A stretch of 64,000 nucleotides of DNA from an uncultured bacterium (lineage in GTDB: Bacteria; Bacillota; Clostridia; Lachnospirales; Lachnospiraceae). The stretch spans positions 9,716 to 73,715 of the forward strand of contig CAJMQE010000009.1 of assembly GCA_905215405.1 (NCBI GenBank). The letters run 5' to 3'. The position numbers were made by a program, and so were the translations under genes. The notes beneath the pieces were generated by a model that had not been told where the DNA came from, made no database searches, and was given only the letters and a program-made list of their open reading frames with translations. Shown here in pieces: positions 19,501 to 27,368 of this stretch (the first letter of the stretch is position 1; each line of letters opens with the position of its first letter).

Positions 19501-20230
19501 TATCACTCTTCAGCCAGAGTGCTCCTGTTACATAGATTCCTTCCGGGATCACGACCTTGCCACCCGGTGTGCAGGCATCGATTGCTGCCTGAATTGCCTT
19601 TGTGTTCTCCTCAATAAATGTATTGATCTCGTCATTATATGATGTATAACCTTCGGATGTTTTTGCACCATAATCTGCGATATTAAATACCTCCGGTGTT
19701 GCCGTTGTCTTCTGTGTTACACTGACTGCGCTCCCCAGTTCTTTTCCACTCTCATCCACGGCAACCACACTGATCTTATATTCAGTATCCGGCTGTAATC
19801 CTGTTGCTCTATAGGAATGTACGTCAACATTAACCATGTCCACATCACTATTTCCACTATCTTTCGTATAATATCCGTAGAATGCATCCATATACTTACT
19901 TGTCCAGTCTGCATTCTTAGCAAAATTCTGACGTGCTGTATCACTCTGTTTTTCCCCGTTAATATAAACATTGTAATCAGCGACCCCTGCATATTGTTCC
20001 GGTTTCTCCCAGACAACTCCTATGCTCGTATCATCATAGGCAAGTGTCGGGACCTGAAGGTTCGTGATATTCAGGCTTCCCTTTGATGAGTCGTAAAGTT
20101 TCTGTGACACAGTATTTTGAAAAATACTGTCTGCGTTTGAGTAATTGCCAGCCATTGCTGTAAAACCCGTTCCAGTAATCGTCATGGCTGCTGCCAGACC
20201 TACGGCTGTTACTTTTTTCATCAACCTCAT
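16544..20230 (-). CDS. Secreted wall-attached GH28 polygalacturonase-like protein with FN3 domains
   Basis: A 1228-residue exported pectin-degrading enzyme. It has a signal peptide (about 1-27, ending AMAG), a fibronectin type III-like domain (about 55-180), a GH28 beta-helix (about 190-720), three more FN3-like domains (about 775-1085), five TEPT repeats and an S/Q/N-rich linker. The C-terminal tail has TGDSTP, a TM segment and RRKK. GH28 active-site landmarks are visible: NNGDGIGF, TGDDSIGF, the His in GHGGAIAAGSH, and RFKS. The tail is a sorting-signal layout, but TKTGD replaces the LPXTG pentapeptide. AAAGGAG precedes ATG 20230. It probably cleaves polygalacturonan side or main chains; exo or endo action cannot be decided. 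Confidence 0.88.
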   Translation of the reverse strand: MRLMKKVTAVGLAAAMTITGTGFTAMAGNYSNADSIFQNTVSQKLYDSSKGSLNITNLQVPTLAYDDTSIGVVWEKPEQYAGVADYNVYINGEKQSDTARQNFAKNADWTSKYMDAFYGYYTKDSGNSDVDMVNVDVHSYRATGLQPDTEYKISVVAVDESGKELGSAVSVTQKTTATPEVFNIADYGAKTSEGYTSYNDEINTFIEENTKAIQAAIDACTPGGKVVIPEGIYVTGALWLKSDMTMEIDGTLWASPNSDHFEIGFLMYPFYTDTRSWGILNAVSADQSQQMENIRITGNGSVYGNGWKYGSGDKVSLDGLQKYSYKLAGDVDTSVAGNEKYALPRWVGASNNKVYNYGVLAADSAKKYLANVTNEDGSRKYSDSLIDSLAGVDAASDKTAAQKVLEQSGSTTAAADLTNAYATRSSLIIMRNVNGVYVDDVRVENPSNHTINILDSDNIAVNNVKALSYDCNNGDGIGFGCSKNVVCWNNFLDTGDDSIGFGASVGKGAQDCNIQTNSSLWIFDNYLHEGHGGAIAAGSHTGNGITDVLCEDNVMNHTDMPFRFKSAPTNGGYISNITIRDCAVADANQVFVLTTSYSDPNSASSTEAADTPGEFHDFAVYNVTANKVTQNTICVYADVDPLTNTQKPEHSHYNLYFQDVKFGDVGCNGKFKYYNGWDTLTGCENAVFYDVNTVSYDQKAIDAGTDAAWTNMKFCKNVQFLGTTMETANASTENMTNAMVKPVWADDSKVTATSSEDGTEMKLDWSGASVTSGDIIYGVDTYVGDTKVDTVDGIVDKTATIKGLSAGVNYTFKVYATENSKSVNDKVTSYATVNKTEGPVVDIKTSGETDTKAITAPASTQVTLTNPIYTCAQASWDSAGADARVRGYRIYVNGKLLRTFYNYQLKGGTMTTNGGKLADSFSQQVGRLTPGVENTVKIVAFTDAGVELAYDEATATTLQNYDYKAPVFSSRTLNAERKDNGDVVLSWNPATDDTAVNGYRVYVDGKPVYADASQKFTPINGQVTTKDTSYTVSGLDAKQDHTFTVQAGDTWWKAAQTMGTYDKMAGYNWTIRGITTTLSAVKEPTTEPTTEPTTEPTTEPTTEPTSEPATKPTSQPVTDPVVNPSSQATTQASQESSQNASQDISSTGISDNTGKNSGVAGDDNQKNQAQGGLAEQEAQSTNADGTVSTSTTKTGDSTPMTSIVAAMLLSLAAVTACGAVRRKKHTEE

Positions 20231-20748
20231 ACTTCATTCTCCTTTTTTTATTTTGTTGCTAAACATCCCATACATTATGTAATCCCTTTTATAAAGTATC
20301 TTTATATAAGTATTACTATATAATTCTAGTTCCATTGTGCAATATTGTCAATTATATTCGTATATGCAGCTTGTTTTTGTATATAATTAAGCATTTCATA
20401 CTAATATTTTGTGTATTTTTAACCTCTTTCAGAAAATACTCACATAAATCTTTCTAATGGATTGTACATAATATACAACCATTCATACATCAATTCAGTA
20501 AATATTCTGTGAACAAATCATGCATATTTTAAATAGAATCCGCATAAAGAACCGGCTGACTCTTCACCTGTAAAGCATTACATCTTTTCTTTGCCAGTTC
20601 GACTTTATAAGAAATTCAGCATTTCTCTCTGTTCTCGCCTCGATTTCCATGAAAGTTCATAAAATAAATAAAATTCTACATTTTTGTTTATTTTTTTCAT
20701 ATCGCATATTTATTCAGTTTCTATGCAATTTATGACGAAATTATGGGA

Positions 20749-20762
20749 TTTAACGCGTTAAA
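20749..20762. promoter_or_regulatory. Perfect palindrome TTTAACGCGTTAAA, LacI-family-like operator
   Basis: A 14-bp perfect palindrome with the central CG typical of LacI/GalR-family operators. It lies between the pectinase and transporter genes, about 190 bp before the transporter start. No LacI regulator is present in the window. Confidence 0.5.
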
Positions 20763-20848
20763 CCATTGAATATTATTCACCCGACATACATTTTTACAAA
20801 TTTTCGTTGTTTTGTTCGTGGCTCACGGACAATTTAGCACTTTAAATC

Positions 20849-20862
20849 CATAAATATTTATG
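20849..20862. promoter_or_regulatory. Perfect palindrome CATAAATATTTATG near transporter promoter
   Basis: This 14-bp perfect palindrome ends one base before a candidate -10 TATGAT (20864-20869) of the transporter gene, so a bound protein would block the promoter. AT-rich palindromes also arise by chance, hence modest confidence. Confidence 0.35.
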
Positions 20863-20949
20863 CTATGATAGGTAAATCTGATAAAAAACAAGTAGTAAAA
20901 TGGAATTACTACTTATTATTTTTAACTTAAGAAATGAAAGGTAATAGAA

Positions 20950-22317
20950 ATGGAAAGAGAAAAATTTAAATCTAGACTTGGTTTCATTCTGATTTCTGCA
21001 GGATGTGCCATTGGAATTGGAAACGTCTGGCGTTTCCCTTATGTAGTCGGAACAAACGGCGGCGGGGTTTTCGTATTGTTCTATCTGCTGTTTCTTTTGA
21101 TCCTTGGTGTCCCAATTATGACCATGGAATTCAGTGTTGGACGAAACAGCCGCAAGAGTGCAGTTCTTGCTTTTAAGGTACTGGAAAAGCCAAAGCAGAA
21201 ATGGCATCTGCATGGTTACATAGCCGTTTTAGGCAACTATCTTCTGATGTTCTTCTATACAACGATTGCCGGCTGGATGCTGTATTATTTCTACGGTATG
21301 CTGTCAGGTAAGTTCGTAGGTGCGGATTCCACAAAGATCGATTCTATCTTTGAAGAAATGACTGCAACACCATCTATTATGATCCTGTTTACACTGATTG
21401 TTATCGTTCTTGGTTTTGCGATCTGTTCCATTGGCCTTCAAAAAGGTGTGGAACGTATTACGAAAGTCATGATGATCGCACTTCTGGTAATCATGGTCCT
21501 GCTCGCTGTTAACAGCTTGTTCCTGAAAGGTGGATCACAGGGACTTTCCTTCTACCTTGTACCAAATATCAAGGCAATTGAAGAAGTCGGTCTCTTTAAT
21601 ATTATTGTAGAAGCCATGAATCAGGCTTTCTTTACACTGAGTATTGGTATTGGTTCCATGGCGATCTTCGGCAGCTATATTGATAAAAAAGCATCTCTGC
21701 TTGGCGAATCAATTACGATTGCAGCACTTGATACTTTTGTAGCTATCGTAGCCGGCCTGATCATTTTCCCAGCCTGCTTCGCTTACGGAGTCAACCCTGG
21801 TGCTGGTCCAAAACTGATTTTTATCACACTACCTAATATATTTAATGAAATGCCTGGTGGCCAGATCTGGGGAGCCCTGTTCTTCCTGTTCATGTCCTTC
21901 GCTGCATTTTCAACTGTTATTGCTGTATTTGAAAACATCATGTCCTTTGCTGGGGATCTCTGGGGATGGTCAAGAAAGAAAGCTGCACTGATCAATGTAT
22001 TTGTTGTAACACTCGGCTCTCTTCCATGTATCCTTGGTTTCAACTTATGGTCTGCATTCCAGCCATTTGGTACAGGTACTGGTGTGCTCGATCTGGAAGA
22101 TTTCTTTGTCAGCACGATCTTCTTACCAGCTGGATCTTTGATCTTCGTTCTTTTCTGCGTAAGCCGTTACGGATGGGGATGGGATAAATATTTTGCAGAA
22201 GTAAATGAGGGAAATGGACTGAAAATTCCAAAGTGGATTCGTCCTTACTTTACCTATGTACTTCCAGTCATCATTTTCATTATTTTAACAAGAGGTATCT
22301 GGAAGACTTTCTTCTAG
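20950..22317 (+). CDS. Sodium-dependent transporter, neurotransmitter:sodium symporter family
   Basis: A membrane carrier of 455 residues in the LeuT/MhsT fold family, which imports amino acids or related compounds with sodium. The unwound TM1 sodium and substrate motif is clear (AGCAIGIGNVWRFPY at about 17-31), as are the glycine stretch TNGGGVF and the paired motif in TM6 (AFFTLSIGIGSMAIFGSY). About 11 TMs are expected, as in short bacterial members. AAAGG lies 8 bases before ATG 20950. The last 15 bases of the gene (GAAGACTTTCTTCTA) are repeated directly after the stop. The substrate is not determined. Confidence 0.93.
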   Translation: MEREKFKSRLGFILISAGCAIGIGNVWRFPYVVGTNGGGVFVLFYLLFLLILGVPIMTMEFSVGRNSRKSAVLAFKVLEKPKQKWHLHGYIAVLGNYLLMFFYTTIAGWMLYYFYGMLSGKFVGADSTKIDSIFEEMTATPSIMILFTLIVIVLGFAICSIGLQKGVERITKVMMIALLVIMVLLAVNSLFLKGGSQGLSFYLVPNIKAIEEVGLFNIIVEAMNQAFFTLSIGIGSMAIFGSYIDKKASLLGESITIAALDTFVAIVAGLIIFPACFAYGVNPGAGPKLIFITLPNIFNEMPGGQIWGALFFLFMSFAAFSTVIAVFENIMSFAGDLWGWSRKKAALINVFVVTLGSLPCILGFNLWSAFQPFGTGTGVLDLEDFFVSTIFLPAGSLIFVLFCVSRYGWGWDKYFAEVNEGNGLKIPKWIRPYFTYVLPVIIFIILTRGIWKTFF

Positions 22318-22423
22318 AAGACTTTCTTCTTACAGATCTTCTGAAATGCATGCCATTTTCGGGATCCTCAGATACAATCATAAGTAATCATAGGCTAATA
22401 TGCTTTGCATGATTCTAAATACC

Positions 22424-22476
22424 AAAAAGGTTCCTGCCCGCTACTCACTCTAGAGTAACAGGCAGGAACCTTTTTT
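22424..22476. terminator. Bidirectional terminator
   Basis: AAAAAGGTTCCTGCC and GGCAGGAACCTTTTTT are perfect arms, with a second small stem (ACTC/GAGT) in the loop. T-runs occur on both strands, so it ends both the NSS transporter gene and the leftward mrp gene. Confidence 0.9.
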
Positions 22477-22543
22477 ATTTCAATATTTCCAAATCCATAA
22501 TATTAATAATAATAGTTGTTCTGTCTTTCAGATAACAAAATAT

Positions 22544-23377
22544 TTATTTCATGATCTTATCTGCAAGTTCTGCGATCTTACGAATATTCTCACCATTGAA
22601 CTCTTCAATTGTACCCTTATCACAATTAGAAGCAACTTCAGGATCAATTGGAAGTTTCACTACATTCTCAATCTTATACTGTGCTGCAAGTTCTTCAATA
22701 TGGCTATGACCAAAGATCTCATACTGCTTGCCACAGTCAGGACATTCAAAATATGACATATTTTCTACAATACCAAGTACTGGAACTTTCATTGAACCGG
22801 CCATCTTAACAGCCTTTGCAACGATCATGGATACCAGATCCTGTGGAGTTGTAACAATTACAATTCCATCAACAGGAAGTGACTGGAATACTGTAAGTGG
22901 TACATCACCTGTTCCAGGTGGCATATCTACGAACATCACATCAATATCTTCCCATAAAACATCTGTCCAGAACTGCTGTACAGTACCAGCGATAACTGGA
23001 CCTCTCCATACAACTGGATCAGTATCATCTTCAAGAAGCAGATTGATAGACATAACGTCAATGCCTTCTTTTGTCTTAACTGGAATCAGTGCTTCCCCAT
23101 TACTCATGGCATTTTCCTTTAAACCAAATGTCTTAGGAATTGAAGGGCCTGTAATATCGGCATCCAGAATTGCTGTATGCAGCTTTGCTCTGTTAGCAGC
23201 TACTGCCAGCATAGAAGTTACCATAGATTTACCAACGCCACCTTTACCACTGACAACGCCAATTACTTTTTTTACGGAACAGCCTTTATGAAGTTCTTTC
23301 TTGAAGTTCACTGGTTGTTTTCTTGAATCACAGTCAGAACCGCAGCTTGAGCAGTCATGATTACAATTTTCACTCAT
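22544..23377 (-). CDS. mrp: Mrp/NBP35-type iron-sulfur carrier ATPase
   Basis: A P-loop ATPase of the Mrp/ApbC family thought to carry or insert Fe-S clusters. Deviant Walker A SGKGGVGKS begins at about residue 43. Dimer-interface cysteines sit in CPDC about 60 residues before the end. The N-terminus adds a Cys-rich segment (CNHDCSSCGSDC) as in NBP35-like proteins. I prefer ATG 23377 (277 residues): this Cys-rich segment is the usual family start and GGATAG lies just upstream. An in-frame ATG at 23425 would add 16 residues and would run through a perfect inverted repeat. Confidence 0.92.
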   Translation of the reverse strand: MSENCNHDCSSCGSDCDSRKQPVNFKKELHKGCSVKKVIGVVSGKGGVGKSMVTSMLAVAANRAKLHTAILDADITGPSIPKTFGLKENAMSNGEALIPVKTKEGIDVMSINLLLEDDTDPVVWRGPVIAGTVQQFWTDVLWEDIDVMFVDMPPGTGDVPLTVFQSLPVDGIVIVTTPQDLVSMIVAKAVKMAGSMKVPVLGIVENMSYFECPDCGKQYEIFGHSHIEELAAQYKIENVVKLPIDPEVASNCDKGTIEEFNGENIRKIAELADKIMK

Positions 23378-23388
23378 ATTTTCTATCC

Positions 23389-23411
23389 GAACAGAAAAAT
23401 ATTTTCTGTTC
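23389..23411 (-). promoter_or_regulatory. Perfect inverted repeat just upstream of mrp
   Basis: GAACAGAAA (23389-23397) and TTTCTGTTC (23403-23411) are perfect 9-bp arms around a 5-bp centre, ending 11 bases before the preferred mrp start. It could be an operator or a leader hairpin. Confidence 0.45.
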
Positions 23412-23588
23412 TTTCTCCTTTCCATAAAATCCTATCCTATTCATATCAAAGCACACCTGATACTTTCATTCATGCCTTGCTATTTTCTATATCTACAGTA
23501 AATACCTGCCTTGTTATATTATCATACTATTTCAGCACCGTCAAAACTCTGCAGACAAGTACCTCAAAAAGAACAAAAAGAGCATATG

Positions 23589-24413
23589 CTAATATCTCTC
23601 CAGGAATTTGTGTACTTCCCCATCCTGTTTATAGGCAATAATCGTGTTGAGATTTACATTTTCCACGCTCTTAAATATATTTGCCTCCAGATATGGATTG
23701 ATTTCACGCAGTTTCCGTATCAGCATCTTTGTCTCCTGACGCTTAGAATTGGAAGATCCATCTTCCTCTACTGTTCTATTTTCAGTAAAACGGCACGCAC
23801 ACTGAATAAATTCCAGTTCGTTATAATGCATCCAGTGAATAATTGACTCTTCACGCACCAGATACATCGGACGAATCAGTTCCATCCCTTCAAAATTAGT
23901 GCTGTGGAGTTTCGGCATCATTGTCTGAATCTGTGCTCCATACATCATCCCCATCAGGATCGTCTCGATAACATCATCAAAATGATGACCCAATGCAATT
24001 TTATTACATCCAAGATCTTTTGCATGCTTATAAAGATGTCCGCGTCGCATTCGTGCACACAGATAGCATGGATTCTTATCGATATCCACAACTGTATCAA
24101 AGATATCCGTCTCAAATATTTTAATCGGGATATTCATAAGCTTTGCATTATCTATGATTTTCTGTCTGTTGACCGGATTATACCCTGGATCCATCACAAT
24201 AAATTCCAGTTCAAAGTGAAATTTATTATGTCGTTTTAATTCCTGAAATAACTTAGCCATCAACATCGAGTCTTTTCCACCTGAAATGCAGACTGCAATT
24301 TTATCGCCTTCCTGCACCAGTTCATAGTCATTTATACCATGTGTGAACTTTCTCCAGATCTCCTTTTTGAACTTCTTTGTAATACTTTTTTCTATTTCCT
24401 GGTACTTTTCCAT
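23589..24413 (-). CDS. TtcA-like PP-loop ATPase (tRNA thiolation family)
   Basis: 274-residue member of the TtcA/TilS PP-loop family, which adenylates a tRNA base before sulfur insertion. The PP-loop SGGKDSML is at about 44-51. The paired cysteines expected for a TtcA-type 4Fe-4S cluster are in CYLCARMRRG, with further Cys in CACRF. GGAGAAG precedes the start. The gene lies just upstream of mrp on the same strand and about 25 bp after the metallo-hydrolase gene, so a Fe-S link is plausible. Many Firmicutes carry several TtcA-like paralogues, so 2-thiocytidine synthesis is likely but not certain. Confidence 0.85.
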   Translation of the reverse strand: MEKYQEIEKSITKKFKKEIWRKFTHGINDYELVQEGDKIAVCISGGKDSMLMAKLFQELKRHNKFHFELEFIVMDPGYNPVNRQKIIDNAKLMNIPIKIFETDIFDTVVDIDKNPCYLCARMRRGHLYKHAKDLGCNKIALGHHFDDVIETILMGMMYGAQIQTMMPKLHSTNFEGMELIRPMYLVREESIIHWMHYNELEFIQCACRFTENRTVEEDGSSNSKRQETKMLIRKLREINPYLEANIFKSVENVNLNTIIAYKQDGEVHKFLERY

Positions 24414-24438
24414 AACTTCTCCGTTCAGTCTTTCTTTT

Positions 24439-25284
24439 TTACTGTTTTACTACGATTTTCTTTCCATTGCTCGTCACATCAATGTCGCCTTCTCTTGTCA
24501 GCCACGTCTTAGTTCCAAGTGCATTTAAAAGTTCCATTGTCTCCTCATCCTCAGGCTCCTTATCTGAACTTGTAATAACTGCGTAAGATGGATGGACCAT
24601 ATCCAGAAAATCCTCCAGATTATCCTGTGCATGTCCATGATATGGCACCTTTAAAAATGTACTTTCCAGATTTCCCATATTGATCAGTTCCGATAATCTG
24701 GCATCCTGCGCATCCCCTGCAAAGAGGAAAGAATTTTCTCCATGAACCATACGAATAACAAGTGAGGAATTGTTACTCTCATTCTTTTTGTATGTTTCTT
24801 TTTCAGGCGGATAGATCGTCATTGTCACCTGTCCAAATGTCCCTTCCATCTCTTCCCGCAGGGTAACTGGCGTAATAGAAGCATCCTTTAGCGCCTGTAC
24901 ATATTCTGCATAATCAGTACTGTCTTTTGGTGAATTGCTCTGGATGACATTGCTGACCGTAATTCCATTCAATACATGATCTGCGCCACCTACGTGATCT
25001 TTATCAAAATGTGTAATAATCATATAATCTATTGTAGTAATTTTCTGACTTTCCAGGTAATCAAGAATAATATCTCCTTCTTCATCTTCGCCTGTATCAA
25101 TCAGAATCGTTGTACTTCCTGTCGTAATCAAAAATGCATCTGCTTTTCCCGCATCAAAACAATGGATTTTTAACTGTTCTTTTCCACTGCATCCAGTCAG
25201 TCCCAGCAATACCGCAATCCATAGGAATGGCAAAAAGAGACTTTTCACATGTAATCTACCTTTTTTCTGTTTATTTTGCTTCAT
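24439..25284 (-). CDS. ComEC/Rec2-like metallo-beta-lactamase-fold hydrolase, lipoprotein
   Basis: 281-residue predicted lipoprotein. Its N-terminal TM ends in LLGLTGCSG, a lipobox with the acylated Cys at about 32. The rest is a metallo-beta-lactamase fold with THFDKDHVGG (about 90-99), the second His/Asp site AGDAQDARL, and PYHGHAQDN, the order found in the soluble C-terminal domain of ComEC. It lacks the ComEC channel, so it is probably an extracytoplasmic nuclease or phosphodiesterase rather than the DNA uptake protein itself. GGAG precedes ATG 25284. It sits in a leftward row with the TtcA-like gene. Confidence 0.85.
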   Translation of the reverse strand: MKQNKQKKGRLHVKSLFLPFLWIAVLLGLTGCSGKEQLKIHCFDAGKADAFLITTGSTTILIDTGEDEEGDIILDYLESQKITTIDYMIITHFDKDHVGGADHVLNGITVSNVIQSNSPKDSTDYAEYVQALKDASITPVTLREEMEGTFGQVTMTIYPPEKETYKKNESNNSSLVIRMVHGENSFLFAGDAQDARLSELINMGNLESTFLKVPYHGHAQDNLEDFLDMVHPSYAVITSSDKEPEDEETMELLNALGTKTWLTREGDIDVTSNGKKIVVKQ

Positions 25285-25333
25285 TTTACTCCATTTCTGC
25301 GTCGATGCGCACTCAAATCCAATGTATGAGCAT

Positions 25334-26227
25334 TTACCTGCTCTCTTTTACCGCATGCGGCTTTCTATTGTAAAGGAATATAATTAGGGATGCCATACAA
25401 ATGATAAAGTATCCAAGGAAACTGTATCCATCTGGCACCTGTCCCAGAATAAAGAAGGACAGGATTGTTGCAAAAATGATCTGTGTATAATCATATATAC
25501 TGATTTCGCTGGCTGGTGCATACGTATAGGCTGCTGTAATACTAAATTGTCCTCCTGCGGCTGCGAATCCGGCTCCGATCAGCATCAGAAGCTGCCATCC
25601 CGTCATTGCCTGATAGTGAAAGATCAGATATGGTAACACAACAAGACAGGAGAACGCCGAAAAGAAGAACACAATAAATGGGCCCTTCACACCTTTTGTT
25701 CCCAATATTCTGACAAATGTATAGGCCAGTCCGGCTCCGAGTCCGCCTGCTGCCCCAATCAGTGCCGGCACAACCGTCATGGTTCCCACGCCTGGCTTGA
25801 TAATAAACAGCATACCTGTAAACGCCATAATGACACAGAATATCTGAAATGGTTTGATTTTCTCTTTCAATAATAAGAAAGAAAAGATCAATACAAAAAA
25901 TGGTGATAATTTATTCAACATGGACGCATCGGCAACCATCAGATGATCCACTGCATAAAAATTACATAACATGCCTGCCGTTCCAAAGAATGATCTAGCA
26001 ATCAGATAGAACCAGTTCTTCTTCTCGACTCTCATTGGAATCTTCTGCTTTCTGATTGCAATCACTGCAAACACTACTGCGACCAGATTTCTAAAAAAAC
26101 TCTTCTGGACAGTCGGTAAATCTCCTGATAATCTTACAAACACATTCATTAATGCAAAACAGAACGCGGATAAAATGATACACAGGATTCCTTTGTTTCT
26201 ATTGCTCATTTGTATACTACTATTCAT
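25334..26227 (-). CDS. DMT/EamA-family transporter
   Basis: 297-residue membrane protein with ten TMs made of two EamA repeats (about 10-140 and 150-290). It follows the family pattern: GILCIILSAFCFALMNVF at the start of repeat one and VDHLMVADASMLNKLSP at its end. I chose ATG 26227 because AAAGGAT lies just upstream and the first TM follows normally. A longer in-frame start at 26296 adds a basic segment without a ribosome site. The family exports metabolites, often amino acids; the substrate is unknown. Confidence 0.88.
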   Translation of the reverse strand: MNSSIQMSNRNKGILCIILSAFCFALMNVFVRLSGDLPTVQKSFFRNLVAVVFAVIAIRKQKIPMRVEKKNWFYLIARSFFGTAGMLCNFYAVDHLMVADASMLNKLSPFFVLIFSFLLLKEKIKPFQIFCVIMAFTGMLFIIKPGVGTMTVVPALIGAAGGLGAGLAYTFVRILGTKGVKGPFIVFFFSAFSCLVVLPYLIFHYQAMTGWQLLMLIGAGFAAAGGQFSITAAYTYAPASEISIYDYTQIIFATILSFFILGQVPDGYSFLGYFIICMASLIIFLYNRKPHAVKESR

Positions 26228-26537
26228 TGGTATCCTTTCTTTTACTACTCTTCTTTCTGCCTGTCTTGTAAGCCTGACAACAGCAGAAGCTTTCATTTAT
26301 TATATTGGGTTATATTAGGTTATATTGGGTTATGCTTGTTATTTGGGTTATTATAATTTAGGTTATTATAATTTTAATTATGATAGTCTCTATTATGATA
26401 ATTGGGGTTTTATTAGTTTGATTAATATAAATGCCGTTATTATAATTTGGGATCATTAAAATTATGATTATTATAATTTCCGTTATTATAATTTTGGGGT
26501 CATTATAATTTGGTCATTATAAATTTGGTCATAAAAA
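26228..26537. repeat. AT-rich degenerate repeats
   Basis: From about 26297 to 26530, variants of GGTTATTATAATTT and GGTCATTATAATTT recur about a dozen times with changing spacers. There is no coding potential. The DMT transporter promoter must lie within or just beside this stretch. Confidence 0.65.
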
Positions 26538-26589
26538 AAGATGTACAACACGATCACTGCTCACCCGCAATAATCATATTGTACATCTT
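26538..26589 (-). terminator. Intrinsic terminator of the 118-residue protein gene
   Basis: AAGATGTACAA and TTGTACATCTT are perfect 11-bp arms. Leftward transcripts run into a T-run after the stem, and the right side also ends in Ts. Confidence 0.8.
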
Positions 26590-26625
26590 CTTTTTCCTGT
26601 ATACAACTACACAATTTTGAAAAAT

Positions 26626-26982
26626 CTATGAATATTTTCCAACCGGAACCTGTGGCGCTATTTCTTTGATCTTATCGATCATAGCATCTACATCCTGTTC
26701 CATTTTAAAGATACATTGTTTTTCCTGATTGTTATCATATACCACAACAAGATATGGGATACATGCCTGCACACGTCCTTTGGCAATCGCCAGACGTTTG
26801 AATACTCTTTTGATATTACCATATGGAATGTAATACCGACGGCTCATGTAAAAACTATTGAGGTAGACCGCCTTTTCTCCAACACCAGCTGGCCCATATC
26901 TGTGACACATTTTTTTATCAGCACGGATTTCCTGTTCTGAAAGAGCTCCATTGCTTATTTTTCTGGGTTTTAAGAATAACAT
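26626..26982 (-). CDS. Small conserved-looking cytosolic protein, function unknown
   Basis: 118 residues, no signal peptide or TM. The pattern FYMSRRYYIPYGNIKRVFKRL followed by IPYLVVVYDNNQEKQCIF suggests a small PH-like beta domain with a C-terminal helix (MEQDVDAMIDKIKEIAP). GGGAGGT lies 8 bases before the ATG and the gene has its own terminator, so it is a real single-gene unit. I do not recognise a named family. Confidence 0.75.
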   Translation of the reverse strand: MLFLKPRKISNGALSEQEIRADKKMCHRYGPAGVGEKAVYLNSFYMSRRYYIPYGNIKRVFKRLAIAKGRVQACIPYLVVVYDNNQEKQCIFKMEQDVDAMIDKIKEIAPQVPVGKYS

Positions 26983-27350
26983 TGTAATCTACCTCCCTAG
27001 TTCCATTCCTGTTATTGGGACTTTAAAATCCCTGTCTGCATTGTTCCATCACATTTTTGTGATTTCTTCTCTATGTACTTTTATACTACCCTTTTCTTTT
27101 GTTCGATCTGTTCCCGGCAGATCAATCTTTCTTATTAAGATCATTTGAAATGCTTATTTTTAGAATGATTATTTTTAGGTTAAGCATTTTACTGCTCTAA
27201 CCGCCCCAAACTTACTAATATCTCTATTATTGCTTTCCTTTACACTAAATTTGCTCTAAACTGTGCTTACTATTATGCTCAATTTTTTGCTTACTTCATG
27301 CTCTATTCTTTACTTGCTTCCATGTTCAATTCTTTACTTACTTTCATGCT
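26983..27350. other. Intergenic region with minisatellite
   Basis: 368 bp with no gene. The left part is plain AT-rich upstream sequence of the 118-residue protein gene. The right part is the 23/24-bp repeat listed separately. Confidence 0.6.
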
Positions 27351-27368
27351 CTATTCTTTGCTTGCTTT
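27274..27368. repeat. 24-bp minisatellite reaching into the 3' end of cstA
   Basis: Four units start at 27274 (23 bp), 27297, 27321 and 27345 (24 bp each), all variants of CATGCTCTATTCTTTGCTTG plus a short T-rich end. The last unit contains the cstA stop codon and final residues. The array therefore looks like repeated duplication of the gene's tail. Confidence 0.85.

Larger units (their letters stand above)
20231..20949. other. Divergent regulatory region, pectinase / NSS transporter
   Basis: A 719-bp AT-rich gap with no gene. It contains three palindromes, listed separately or here: 20749-20762, 20849-20862, and an imperfect 21-bp inverted repeat TTGTTCGTG-GCT-CACGGACAA at 20812-20832. TATGAT at 20864-20869 is a plausible -10 for the rightward transporter. 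Confidence 0.55.

Noticed and set aside
24439..25284. Complete ComEC competence channel
   Set aside because: Only the metallo-hydrolase domain is present behind a lipoprotein signal; the membrane channel domain is absent.
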